Of a stretch of 19,149 nt of DNA, positions 1-7,178 are shown piece by piece (within the stretch, counting starts at the first letter, position 1; each line of letters begins with the position of its first letter). Source of the DNA: SD8 sp035528475 (GTDB taxonomy: Archaea; Halobacteriota; Methanomicrobia; Methanomicrobiales; Methanospirillaceae); contig DATKYO010000054.1 of NCBI GenBank assembly GCA_035528475.1, positions 1-19,149 of the forward strand, given 5' to 3'. The notes beneath the pieces were generated by a model. That model searched no databases and was not told the origin of the DNA. It saw nothing but the letters and a program-made list of their open reading frames with translations. Both the position numbers and the translations under genes were made by a program.

Positions 1-2801
1 TTCGTGAAGTTATATTGCTGAACCACTGGTTCGCCGTTGATGTAGATGCTACTGTACCAGCTGCTAGCCGGGTCGGTGACCTGGTACCCGGTTTCCTGGA
101 TTTCCGTGATGTTGTAGTAACCCCATTCGTCCACGTTCTCGAACACGTAATACCCGTCTGCTCCGGTCGTCGTGGTGTTGACAAGGGTGCCGAGGGTCTC
201 GTTATACAACTCGATCGTCCAGCCCGGTAAACCTGTTCCGCTCTCGTTGAACTTGTATCCGCTCACTGAACCGTTCTGCTGATAATTCCCGAAGTCGTAC
301 CCGGTGTCACAGCAAAGGGTTGGCAACTCCATCATGGTGAGCTGCCGTAATGTTGACGGCGCGGAAAGATTTACGAAAACTCCCATTACTCCGCCGCATG
401 GAGGAATATACCCTAATCCATTGGCGATTGTCTCAGCCCGAAGGGTATTTGCCAGGCTCACTTCTCCGGAATTGAGCTGTATTCCGCCATATGAACTGGT
501 GTTTATTTCCAATCCATTGGTGAAATTCCAGAGTGTGCGCTGCACTACCTTATAATTGTAATTCACCGTCGGATCATGCCGGCGGTTTAAGATATAGTTT
601 ACCCGGTCCCAGTCGGTTGTTCCCACATTTGGATAGGCTGTCACCAGCAGGCTGACATTGTTTGCATCATAGCTCGATATGAAACAGCATGCCCCGTAAT
701 CACTGGCTTGAATAAGCGTATATGCATCTACACACCAGGCGGGATACTCACTTCCATTGAATATGTCATAGCCCGGGTTGATATCAGGGGTAGCCCTGAA
801 ATATGCATAATCAACCGGGGGTAAAGGTGGTGCGGGGATGGGTGTCCCGCCGGAAGTATAATTGAGGTTTACTGACGAACCCGGAGATTTGGGTGCTGGC
901 AGAATTGGGAAGTCCGGGCAGATAAAACTAAGATTGGCACTTCTATTGGTGGAATTCATCCACCCAGTGTAGAGATCTTCTGTCACCCTATATGTCTCAA
1001 ACGATGAGAGGTCGGCAAACTCATAATACCCGCTCGCATTAGTAAGATCACAGGCAATTGTGGTGCCATTGGTATAATTGACACAAACCTGCCAGTTTTC
1101 GATCGGGGGTTCGCCGATATCCCAAATCCCGTTCCTGTTCAAATCATTGAATTTGTAGCCGGTGATATTCCGGAACGACTGCGCATTGGTAAAGTTCTGA
1201 TTTGTGAGGTTAAGATCGCCGTCACCGATCTGAACCGTCCGGTTGAGTGTGACCTGCGTCCAGCCGGACTGCAGGGTCTCGTTCAGCCAGTAGATTCCCA
1301 GCGGAACTTCCTCAATTAGATAGTATCCTGTCACGTTGGTAATACTTGAATTCGAATAGCCTTCGGTCTGGTTCGAAAGCGTTATTGTCCAGCCGGGGAG
1401 AGTTGGTTCTCCCGGATCCCACCGCCCATTCACATTCAGGTCGTTAATCTTGAATCCACTCACGGAACCATTTAGCTCCTGATCGGTGTTGGTGAAGTTC
1501 TGGTTGGTGAGGTTTAGAGTGGTCAGGTTAGTCTGAATGGTGCGGTTCCCCACAACAGGTGTCCAGCCGGGCCAGTCACCCAGGGATTCGTTCAATGCGA
1601 AAAAGCCCGGCGGGACATATTGTATCTCATAGTAGCCGTCAGTATCGGTGACATTGTATCCGTAGAAGTCAAGGGTGGCGTTGGTAAGCGTGATATTCCA
1701 GTCTTCCAGGCCTGTGCCGGTTGTATCCAGCTTGTATCCGGTCACGGTGCCATTGATATGGTTACCGAAGATTGCAGTCGCCAAATCCTCATAGCTGCTC
1801 CGGTAATTCCCGACATACACATCCATCTTGAGGACATTTCCCGTTGGATTGCCGGCCGACCAGTAAAACTTGATGTCCCCGTCAAGCGAGAATCCTCCGC
1901 TGCCAATATCTGAACCGCCTGGGAGACCTGATAGGATGTTGCTGGCCCGGACAAGGAGGTACTGGTCCTGCCCGCTGGATGAGGTCGTACCGCTCCAGTT
2001 CATGTTGGAATTTACCAGTTCGTATTCGACATCCCCTTGTTTTAAAGTGAGATTATCCACTTCAACATACCAGTATGTTCTTTCCGAATGGAGCCTGATG
2101 ATAATGTCACGGATAGGCCGCGAATTCGATCTGATGCCGGTTGGCGAAGTATCCTGTTGATCGGTAAGAGTGTCAAGAGTCATATTTGCATTAAAGGTGA
2201 CTCCGGGGGTCCAGGTCTCGTTGAAATGCTTATAAACGCCGTTGGTCCAGATGGTATCATTCCCGTTGCTTAACGCAGCAGATGATGCTCCGGGGCTCCA
2301 GTCGCCGAGGGGTTCAAACATCTTGAACTCTTCCTGGTTTGGCGACATACCTATTCGTATATTATATCCCATCCAGACGTAAGCAGTGGCATATGGAAGA
2401 TTATACATCCGTATGTTCAGCTCTTCTTCGGTGGTAAAAATCTCGTTTGGCCCGTATGTTTCGTTCCAACCCGAAACGAACCCCACATCGTAAATAGACG
2501 GCGATGTATTGAACCAGCCTCCCGGTTCGAGCGTCTCATACACCGAATAATTGTATGCAGGATCAACACCCGTGAAGCCGTATTGCCCGAATTCATCTGT
2601 CTGGGTGGTTTGTATCACGGTGCCATTCTTCCAGGCAAGAGTGATGTCCCAGTTTTCGAGATAGAAGCCATTTCCATCTTTATGCCCGTTTTTATTGTAA
2701 TCAAAGAACTTATAGCCGATAATATCGGCCGCACTTGCAATACCCACCGTCATTCCAACGGCGATAAGAATGATCAAGCATATTACCACGAATTTACGCA
2801 C
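1..2801 (-). CDS. Large secreted SdrD/Cna-B repeat surface protein with a thioester-like segment (C-terminus beyond window)
   Basis: One frame stays open from 2801 to the left edge (933 codons, no stop), so the C-terminus is missing. I chose GTG at 2801: it follows a GGTGGTGA site by five bases and gives a typical signal peptide (MRKFVVICLIILIAVG..., cleavage near residue 24). At least five copies of a beta-sandwich repeat with the core GYKFND.N.NG..D.GE...W.I start near residues 27, 348, 444, 542 and 843; each ends in a G-Y-Y/aromatic segment followed by a GW strand, as in SdrD B-like/Cna-B domains. Residues about 90-340 form a different, Trp/Asn-rich domain. Residues about 660-830 carry AWCVDAY (Cys690) and VVQRTLWNFTNG (Gln754), the pattern of Cys-Gln thioester adhesin domains. 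Many N-x-T/S sites suit a glycosylated cell-surface protein. The anchor, if any, would be beyond the edge. Ligand unknown. Confidence 0.85.
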   Translation of the reverse strand, partial: MRKFVVICLIILIAVGMTVGIASAADIIGYKFFDYNKNGHKDGNGFYLENWDITLAWKNGTVIQTTQTDEFGQYGFTGVDPAYNYSVYETLEPGGWFNTSPSIYDVGFVSGWNETYGPNEIFTTEEELNIRMYNLPYATAYVWMGYNIRIGMSPNQEEFKMFEPLGDWSPGASSAALSNGNDTIWTNGVYKHFNETWTPGVTFNANMTLDTLTDQQDTSPTGIRSNSRPIRDIIIRLHSERTYWYVEVDNLTLKQGDVEYELVNSNMNWSGTTSSSGQDQYLLVRASNILSGLPGGSDIGSGGFSLDGDIKFYWSAGNPTGNVLKMDVYVGNYRSSYEDLATAIFGNHINGTVTGYKLDTTGTGLEDWNITLTNATLDFYGYNVTDTDGYYEIQYVPPGFFALNESLGDWPGWTPVVGNRTIQTNLTTLNLTNQNFTNTDQELNGSVSGFKINDLNVNGRWDPGEPTLPGWTITLSNQTEGYSNSSITNVTGYYLIEEVPLGIYWLNETLQSGWTQVTLNRTVQIGDGDLNLTNQNFTNAQSFRNITGYKFNDLNRNGIWDIGEPPIENWQVCVNYTNGTTIACDLTNASGYYEFADLSSFETYRVTEDLYTGWMNSTNRSANLSFICPDFPILPAPKSPGSSVNLNYTSGGTPIPAPPLPPVDYAYFRATPDINPGYDIFNGSEYPAWCVDAYTLIQASDYGACCFISSYDANNVSLLVTAYPNVGTTDWDRVNYILNRRHDPTVNYNYKVVQRTLWNFTNGLEINTSSYGGIQLNSGEVSLANTLRAETIANGLGYIPPCGGVMGVFVNLSAPSTLRQLTMMELPTLCCDTGYDFGNYQQNGSVSGYKFNESGTGLPGWTIELYNETLGTLVNTTTTGADGYYVFENVDEWGYYNITEIQETGYQVTDPASSWYSSIYINGEPVVQQYNFT

Positions 2802-2879
2802 ACAAATCACCACCACGCGTTAATCGAACCGATGAAAGTTCATTTACACGGATAATGAACAGGAATATCCGAATATTCT

Positions 2880-2888
2880 TATTTAATG
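2880..2888 (-). promoter_or_regulatory. Candidate TATA box of the large surface-protein gene
   Basis: Reading the minus strand, CATTAAATA follows an A-rich stretch (CCAAAAA), as expected for BRE plus TATA. Transcription would start about 25 bases on, near 2858, leaving a leader of roughly 57 bases before the GTG at 2801. The same nonamer occurs in the same orientation upstream of the neighbouring secreted-protein gene (4056-4064). Inferred from sequence only. Confidence 0.45.
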
Positions 2889-3101
2889 TTTTTGGACCAC
2901 CATAAATGAATAATCAAGCATTTCCTTCCAATTAAGAGTCATTTTTTGGAGATCTCTTTTAAAAAAGAGTGAGTAAAAAGGAGAACGTTTATAATCCAGT
3001 GAAAATCATTTAAGATAAAGTTTTTTTAATATTCATCCATAATCAGCCTGGCAGGCAGTATTTATTGCGCAAATGCGAAAAATTAGTTGGAGATTTTAAT
3101 T
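2889..3101. other. AT-rich intergenic region, no gene seen
   Basis: This spacer separates two minus-strand secreted-protein genes. It is rich in A and T, contains minus-strand T-runs (for example near 3001-3030 and 3078-3085) that could end transcription of the upstream gene, and shows no convincing ORF, RNA fold or repeat. Confidence 0.5.
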
Positions 3102-4010
3102 TCACCTGCGGACGCCAGATTCATATTCGATCAGGTATGAGAACAGGGATACATCTCCGTCAACCCTTCGTAATTCTTCAAAGGAAAATTCCTGCGCTGC
3201 GATATAATCACCCGGACATTCAGTGCCTCCTTCAGTTCCGTGCATTTCTGCGTATGCAGAAACCAGTCCAAGCGACGGGGTATCTTCCGAGAGCCCAGAT
3301 ACCCTTACGCCATAATCAAACAAGGCAGGATCATCTGCGCTGGGGAACGGGGGCCAGTGACGCGGTGCGCCCGGAAGATTGACATTTCTCATATCTGCCG
3401 AACTTGACGCGGACACCACACTCATATCGATGAGACTTCCCGATTCAATCCGGTTGCAAAAAGCCGGGATACAATTATCGGATTCGGGTACACCAAATGG
3501 GCAAATCATCGAATACTCCGCATTAAATGGGGTTCCCACTGTGTCCATCATCATGTCTTCCGAAGACACGATCCTTCCCATTTCATACCCTCTGAATGTG
3601 AAAATCCGGTCGTTTTCCACATTAAAGGCTGCGCCCGGGTTGGGCAGTGTATCGATTTCGGTACTTCTGGTGTAGCCAATTATTCCGTTGTTGGCATCCG
3701 TCCTCTCGGAATAAGTGCAATGCATCTGGGCCTCCCCGTCGGCATTCAGCGGGGGTTCCGGGAATACTCCCCATTCAGGGGGTTCGGTCGTAGGATCGAC
3801 TATACCAACATTGGCACCCAGCACCTCGCTTGACAGATCCCAACGGAGAGAACTCATATGCGATAAATATCCGAGGGAACTCACTACGGTGCTGGTACTG
3901 ATTCCCTGCGTCTCCGGGGGAGTAGGAGGGAGGACATCTGCCATGGCGATACCGGCCAGCATTCCGAGACTGATAATCATGATACACATTATTTGGTGAA
4001 ATTTTTCCAA
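3102..4010 (-). CDS. Secreted protein, diverged member of the PETQGI/YESGMVR family
   Basis: 302 residues from a TTG at 4010, chosen because GGAGGTGA lies four bases upstream and the result is a clean signal peptide (MEKFHQIMCIMIISLG..., cleavage near IAMA at residue 24). A GTG at 4028 would place the ribosome site inside the gene; an ATG at 3989 lacks one. The mature protein shares landmarks with the three genes at 15919-18908: PPETQGISTST at the start, NGIIGYT in the middle, MICPFG...PAFCNR with two Cys, GSLIDMSVVSA, a Y-G-V-R-V-S-G-L segment, and the end DGDVSLFSYLIEYESGVRR. It has extra cysteines (MHCTY, DNCIP, GTECPG) and a longer Pro/Glu-rich insert after the N-terminal motif. Probably exported and beta-rich, possibly disulfide-bonded. 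No known function recognised. Confidence 0.85.
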   Translation of the reverse strand: MEKFHQIMCIMIISLGMLAGIAMADVLPPTPPETQGISTSTVVSSLGYLSHMSSLRWDLSSEVLGANVGIVDPTTEPPEWGVFPEPPLNADGEAQMHCTYSERTDANNGIIGYTRSTEIDTLPNPGAAFNVENDRIFTFRGYEMGRIVSSEDMMMDTVGTPFNAEYSMICPFGVPESDNCIPAFCNRIESGSLIDMSVVSASSSADMRNVNLPGAPRHWPPFPSADDPALFDYGVRVSGLSEDTPSLGLVSAYAEMHGTEGGTECPGDYIAAQEFSFEELRRVDGDVSLFSYLIEYESGVRR

Positions 4011-4055
4011 CAATTCACCTCCAATCACCTCTATCTGACAAATGTTTCGAATGCG

Positions 4056-4064
4056 TATTTAATG
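4056..4064 (-). promoter_or_regulatory. Candidate TATA box of the 3102-4010 gene
   Basis: On the minus strand CATTAAATA follows an A-rich BRE-like stretch (AAGAAAAT). A start about 25 bases on (near 4035) would give a leader of about 25 bases containing the GGAGGTGA site. It matches the box upstream of the large surface-protein gene. Confidence 0.45.
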
Positions 4065-4155
4065 ATTTTCTTAATGATCCACCCGTATGAATCCATAGGT
4101 ATCATCAAGACAATTCAATCTATCATTTTTTAGAAGATACGAGAGAAAATAAGCA

Positions 4156-4228
4156 CGCCCAGGTCGGAATTCGAATCCGAGTCGTCGGCGTGACAGGCCG
4201 ACATGATGGGCCACTACACTACCTGGGC
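4156..4228 (-). tRNA. tRNA-Asp (GTC)
   Basis: A 73-base cloverleaf can be folded by eye: acceptor GCCCAGG/CCTGGGC with discriminator G, a D-arm resembling archaeal tRNA-Asp (GTGTAGTGG), anticodon stem TCGGC/GCCGA with loop CTGTCAC giving anticodon GTC, and T-arm TCGGA-TTCGAAT-TCCGA. No CCA is encoded. It lies 19 bases downstream of tRNA-Tyr on the same strand and is probably co-transcribed with it. Confidence 0.95.
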
Positions 4229-4247
4229 ACATATTGTTCGCAAGGTA

Positions 4248-4353
4248 TCCCGCCTCCCGGATTCGAACCGGGGACATCGCGGTAGCCGCGCAATTGCCTT
4301 GTCCGGCAAATCATACTACAGCCGCGCACTCTACCGATCTGAGTTAAGGCGGG
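4248..4353 (-). tRNA. tRNA-Tyr (GTA) with a 32-base intron
   Basis: The exons give a 74-base tRNA: acceptor CCCGCCT/AGGCGGG, discriminator A, D-stem ACTC/GAGT, anticodon stem CGCGG/CCGCG, loop CTGTAGA (anticodon GTA) and T-arm CCCGG-TTCGAAT-CCGGG. The C1-G72 pair is the archaeal/eukaryotic tyrosine identity element. The intron occupies 4284-4315, between positions 37 and 38, the canonical archaeal site. A bulge-helix-bulge can be drawn: CUGU pairs with GCGG in the intron (two G-U pairs), leaving three-base bulges AGU and CUA, and the intron forms an inner hairpin TTGCC/GGCAA. Splicing would use the tRNA endonuclease EndA. No CCA is encoded. Confidence 0.93.
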
Positions 4354-4433
4354 TATTGCGCTCATAATATAGGGGAAATAAACTTATTAAACATATCGAT
4401 ATTAGCGTTAAAAACCGGCTTTCCGGAGATGTT

Positions 4434-4441
4434 TTTATAAT
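4434..4441 (+). promoter_or_regulatory. Candidate TATA box of the leuA-like gene
   Basis: TTTATAAT follows a short T-run. Its centre (about 4437) predicts a start near 4463, some 20 bases before the ATG at 4483 and next to an out-of-frame ATG at 4464. It lies at the edge of a 16-base inverted repeat shared with the tRNA-Tyr 5' flank. Confidence 0.5.
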
Positions 4442-4482
4442 ATGAGCGCAAATATACTGGGGTATGACTCCCATAACAACTG

Positions 4483-6009
4483 ATGTGGGGAATTGTTTTC
4501 TTCACCGATAGCCACGCAAAACAAAAAGTGACTGTTTTCGATACCACCCTCCGGGATGGTGAACAAACACCTGGTATTTCGTTCAAATTTGAACAGAAAC
4601 TTGAGATTGCACGTCAACTGTCAGCCATAGGCGTATACGCCATCGAAGCCGGATTTCCGGCATCTTCACAGGGTGAACTGGAGACCGTGAAGGCCATCTC
4701 CGATCTGGGGCTGGATGCGATTATCTGCGGGCTGGCACGTTCAAGGAAAGAGGATGTAGATGCCTGCCTTGACAGTGACGTGGACATGGTGCATGTATTC
4801 ATCCCCACCTCCGAGGTGCAGAGGGTGCACACCATAAAAAAGAGCCCGGAAGAGGTTCTGGAAATTACCGGGGAGATCGTCTCCTATGTGCGGGACCATT
4901 GTGACCTGTGCATGTTCTCTGCCATGGACGCCACCCGGACTGATCCTGATTACCTGATCCAGGTATTCCGTACCGCTGCCGAAACCGGGGCCACGATCAT
5001 CAATGTTCCCGATACGGTGGGTGTATACACGCCCACCGCCATGAAAAAACTCATATCGAGGATTTCTCGTGAAGTGGACTGTCCTATCGACGTGCATTGC
5101 CATAATGACTTCGGAATGGCGGTGGCCAACACAATCACTGCCGTGGAAGCAGGGGCCTCACAGGTGCAGGTGACAGTAAACGGCCTCGGAGAACGGGCCG
5201 GAAATGCCGAACTGGCCCAGACCGTGATGATCATGGAATCCATTTACGGGATACACACAGGTATTGTCAAGGAGCGGCTGGTTGAGACCTCTCGGCTGAT
5301 TTCCAGGTATTCGGGAATCACTATCCCTCCCATACAGCCAATCGTGGGGGACAATGCGTTCTCCCACGAGAGCGGGATTCACTCCCACGGTGTAATCGCC
5401 TGTGCGGCCACGTTCGAGCCGGGGATTATGACCCCTGAAATGGTGGGGCTCAGGCGAATACTGGCTCTGGGCAAACATGTGGGAAGGCATGCTGTAAGGC
5501 AGATGCTGCAGGAAGTGCACTTTACACCAAGCGACAGCGAGCTGGACCGTATTGTGGAGAAGGTCAAATTCATCTCAGTCAAAGGTAAAAGGGTCACCGA
5601 TGCCGACCTGTACGAGATCGCAGAGAGTGTGATGGGTATTGAGAACGGCGGCCGGGCCATTGAGATGAAAGATCTGGCAGTAATGACGGGCAACCACGTC
5701 ATCCCCACGGCCAGCGTGAAGGCTCTTGTGAATGGCAAGGAGCATATCTATTCCAGTACCGGTAACGGACCTATTGATGCAGCATTAAAGGCCATAATGG
5801 GCCTGCTTTCCACCAGAGTCCTGTTAAAGGACTTCAACATCGAAGCGATTTCCGGTGGATCGGATGCCATAGGGCATGTAACAATTGCCGTGGAGGACGA
5901 ACACGGACGCATATTCGATGCCAGTTCCTCGGGTGATGATGTCGTCTTAGCCTCAGCAGAAGCCATGATCAACGCACTGAATATGCTCCAGCGAGTAGAA
6001 AAGCATTAA
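4483..6009 (+). CDS. leuA: 2-isopropylmalate synthase family protein (LeuA-like; citramalate synthase possible)
   Basis: 508 residues, the usual length for a synthase with both a catalytic TIM barrel and a C-terminal LeuA dimer/allosteric domain. The barrel shows DTTLRDGEQ (20-28), ICGLAR (81-86), NVPDTVG (174-180), the metal-binding HCHND (205-209) and GERAGNA (236-242). The C-terminal regulatory domain covers about 380-500. The enzyme would condense acetyl-CoA with 2-oxoisovalerate to start leucine synthesis. Methanogens also carry the paralogs CimA (pyruvate) and AksA (2-oxoglutarate, coenzyme B); EAGFPASS and ICGLAR favour LeuA, and the full regulatory domain argues against AksA. The start is uncertain: ATG 4483 has no clear ribosome site, and GTG 4528 would begin just before the first motif. 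It diverges from the tRNA genes and converges on pfdB. Confidence 0.88.
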   Translation: MWGIVFFTDSHAKQKVTVFDTTLRDGEQTPGISFKFEQKLEIARQLSAIGVYAIEAGFPASSQGELETVKAISDLGLDAIICGLARSRKEDVDACLDSDVDMVHVFIPTSEVQRVHTIKKSPEEVLEITGEIVSYVRDHCDLCMFSAMDATRTDPDYLIQVFRTAAETGATIINVPDTVGVYTPTAMKKLISRISREVDCPIDVHCHNDFGMAVANTITAVEAGASQVQVTVNGLGERAGNAELAQTVMIMESIYGIHTGIVKERLVETSRLISRYSGITIPPIQPIVGDNAFSHESGIHSHGVIACAATFEPGIMTPEMVGLRRILALGKHVGRHAVRQMLQEVHFTPSDSELDRIVEKVKFISVKGKRVTDADLYEIAESVMGIENGGRAIEMKDLAVMTGNHVIPTASVKALVNGKEHIYSSTGNGPIDAALKAIMGLLSTRVLLKDFNIEAISGGSDAIGHVTIAVEDEHGRIFDASSSGDDVVLASAEAMINALNMLQRVEKH

Positions 6010-6027
6010 ATTAAAAAATTTTTTGTA
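6010..6027. terminator. Bidirectional A/T-run between convergent genes
   Basis: The 18 bases between the leuA-like stop and the pfdB stop contain AAAAAATTTTTT, giving a T-run on either strand. This suits archaeal T-rich termination for both converging units. No GC hairpin is present. Confidence 0.5.
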
Positions 6028-6387
6028 TTATGCGGCGCTGGGAGACTTCCCTTCCAGTGACTGTTTAATCTGGGCCTGAAGCTGCTCGAATTTTCCCTGT
6101 AACAGGGTTTCCTGCTTTTCTAGTGATTTGATGCGAAGCTCAAGAGTCTCAATTTTCTCTGTAAGGTTTTTTGTGACATCTTCTTTCTTCTTTTGCATCA
6201 TCACGGTTCCCACGCTCATGAATATGGCTGCATCTTCAGGAACGTCATTCAATTCCTCTGTGGCCCGCTTTGCTTCCCTGACCGCCATCTCATACTGGGT
6301 TTTCTGGGATCCTACGGTCTGCATCTGCTGCTGCATCTGTTGCAGCATGTTTATCTGGTTCTGGATTTTTGGTGAAATGGTACTCAT
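6028..6387 (-). CDS. pfdB: Prefoldin beta subunit
   Basis: 119 residues, normal for archaeal prefoldin beta. Two long coiled-coil helices (about 5-45 and 70-112, rich in Gln, Glu and Lys) flank a short beta-hairpin region (VPEDAAIFMSVGTVMMQ, about 49-65), the layout of beta-type prefoldin. Four beta and two alpha subunits form the hexameric chaperone that captures nascent chains for the thermosome. It starts in the stop codon of pcc1 (TAATG) and a GGAG site lies just upstream, so the two are translationally coupled. It is the last gene of the minus-strand series. Confidence 0.95.
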   Translation of the reverse strand: MSTISPKIQNQINMLQQMQQQMQTVGSQKTQYEMAVREAKRATEELNDVPEDAAIFMSVGTVMMQKKKEDVTKNLTEKIETLELRIKSLEKQETLLQGKFEQLQAQIKQSLEGKSPSAA

Positions 6388-6644
6388 TATCTCACATCTC
6401 CTTTTTCTTGGATTAATTCCTGCATCTCACTGGCAACATTGATTAGTCGCAGCCACATATTCAGTGCGGCCCGGAGGGCGGGAATGTCTGTCGCCTTCAC
6501 AGAGAGGACTACGGCTTTTGGCCCTTCCATCCTGCAGCTGACCTTTGATCTGGAGTTGACTTCGGAGAGAGTTTCAGGCTCTATTGCAGCATAAATCCGA
6601 TATGCCTGATCGCATTGTATCATAAATTCTGCTTCATGCTCCAT
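6387..6644 (-). CDS. pcc1: KEOPS complex subunit Pcc1
   Basis: 85 residues, matching the small archaeal Pcc1 family. The C-terminal helix pattern ATDIPALRAALNMWLRLIN (about 50-68) is the family hallmark, preceded by two beta strands (SKVSCRME, KAVVLSVK). Pcc1 is the dimerisation subunit of KEOPS, which makes the t6A37 modification on ANN-decoding tRNAs with Kae1, Bud32 and Cgi121. The gene overlaps the Brix gene by 11 bases and pfdB by one. Placement between Brix and prefoldin is a conserved archaeal order, which strengthens the call. Confidence 0.88.
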   Translation of the reverse strand: MEHEAEFMIQCDQAYRIYAAIEPETLSEVNSRSKVSCRMEGPKAVVLSVKATDIPALRAALNMWLRLINVASEMQELIQEKGDVR

Positions 6645-7041
6645 ATGCCGTCAGATTGAGAACATACCGCTTTTTTCGTGTACCGTCAAACATGAGGGCG
6701 CCTGAAGGCTTTTCCGTTAATTTCACGGGTATATATGGTTTCAGTTCTTCATAAACCGATTGGTTTGAGACAAAAAGACCTTCCATCCTTACCGCGGACC
6801 GTGTCGTAACCTCTTGCACATCAACGCGATAGTCCGCAATCACGGAGTCGTCATCAATCAACTTCATCCTGAAATTCCCTTGTTCCAGGGATAAAAGAAA
6901 AAAAACAGGATATTTTGAATTTAATTCGGAAAGCCCCATTTTTCCCCTCAGTACATACGTACATCCGATGGCAAATGCCAGGTCTTTCGCCAGGGAACGG
7001 ATTTCCGGAACAGGTTTTCTTGAAGTGGTGACTATGGTCAT
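6634..7041 (-). CDS. Brix domain protein (archaeal Imp4-like ribosome biogenesis factor)
   Basis: 135 residues from ATG 7041, which overlaps the rpoP stop (ATGA); the frame stays open further upstream, but that part lies inside rpoP. The start MTIVTTSRKPVPEIRSLAKD matches the Brix entry strand (TSRKP.. then a helix), followed by a LSLEQGNFRMKL strand pair and a C-terminal YVLNLTAYGA strand. It is on the short side for the archaeal family. Archaeal Brix proteins are thought to bind rRNA during ribosome assembly, by analogy with Imp4/Rpf2. Neighbours rpoP, rpl37ae and SBDS fit that role. Confidence 0.85.
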   Translation of the reverse strand: MTIVTTSRKPVPEIRSLAKDLAFAIGCTYVLRGKMGLSELNSKYPVFFLLSLEQGNFRMKLIDDDSVIADYRVDVQEVTTRSAVRMEGLFVSNQSVYEELKPYIPVKLTEKPSGALMFDGTRKKRYVLNLTAYGA

Positions 7042-7172
7042 CGAGCTTTCAGCTCTTTGATCGCAGCCCCACGTTCCTTGAATAGAATCCGGTGGCCACA
7101 GTACGGGCACCGGACATTGACATCTATCTCCACCTTCTGTTTACAGCGGGCGCACTTGTAGCTTCCTGCCAA
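7038..7172 (-). CDS. rpoP: DNA-directed RNA polymerase subunit P (Rpb12-like)
   Basis: A 44-residue zinc-ribbon protein. Cys7-x2-Cys10 and Cys22-x2-Cys25 (YKCARCKQK, VRCPYCGHRILFKER) are the diagnostic RpoP/Rpb12 signature, including the conserved R-I-L-x-K-x-R tail. The start is TTG at 7172, the only plausible one after an in-frame TGA six bases before it; AGGGAGG lies about 11 bases upstream. Subunit P stabilises the assembled RNA polymerase. It begins seven bases after the rpl37ae stop, and its stop overlaps the Brix start. Confidence 0.92.
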   Translation of the reverse strand: MAGSYKCARCKQKVEIDVNVRCPYCGHRILFKERGAAIKELKAR

Positions 7173-7178
7173 GTCGGA

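Noticed and set aside
1..2801. Several short plus-strand open frames opposite the large repeat protein
   Set aside because: The minus frame is open for more than 930 codons with clear domain repeats and a signal peptide; the plus frames lack ribosome sites and recognisable products.
4156..4353. Possible integration site: two tRNA genes beside surface-protein genes
   Set aside because: No integrase, no repeated tRNA 3' end and no mobile-element genes are visible nearby.
4741..5103. A 120-codon minus-strand open frame inside the leuA-like gene
   Set aside because: It lies wholly antisense to a strongly conserved enzyme, has no ribosome site and no family-like composition; it is a shadow of the GC-rich coding frame.
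6128..6442. A plus-strand open frame rich in Cys and Phe opposite pfdB
   Set aside because: It is the antisense reading of prefoldin coiled-coil codons and extends across the pcc1/pfdB junction, which is typical of a shadow frame.
7041..7110. Longer N-terminus for the Brix protein
   Set aside because: The added residues are just the rpoP coding region read in another frame; the ATG overlapping the rpoP stop fits the family start.
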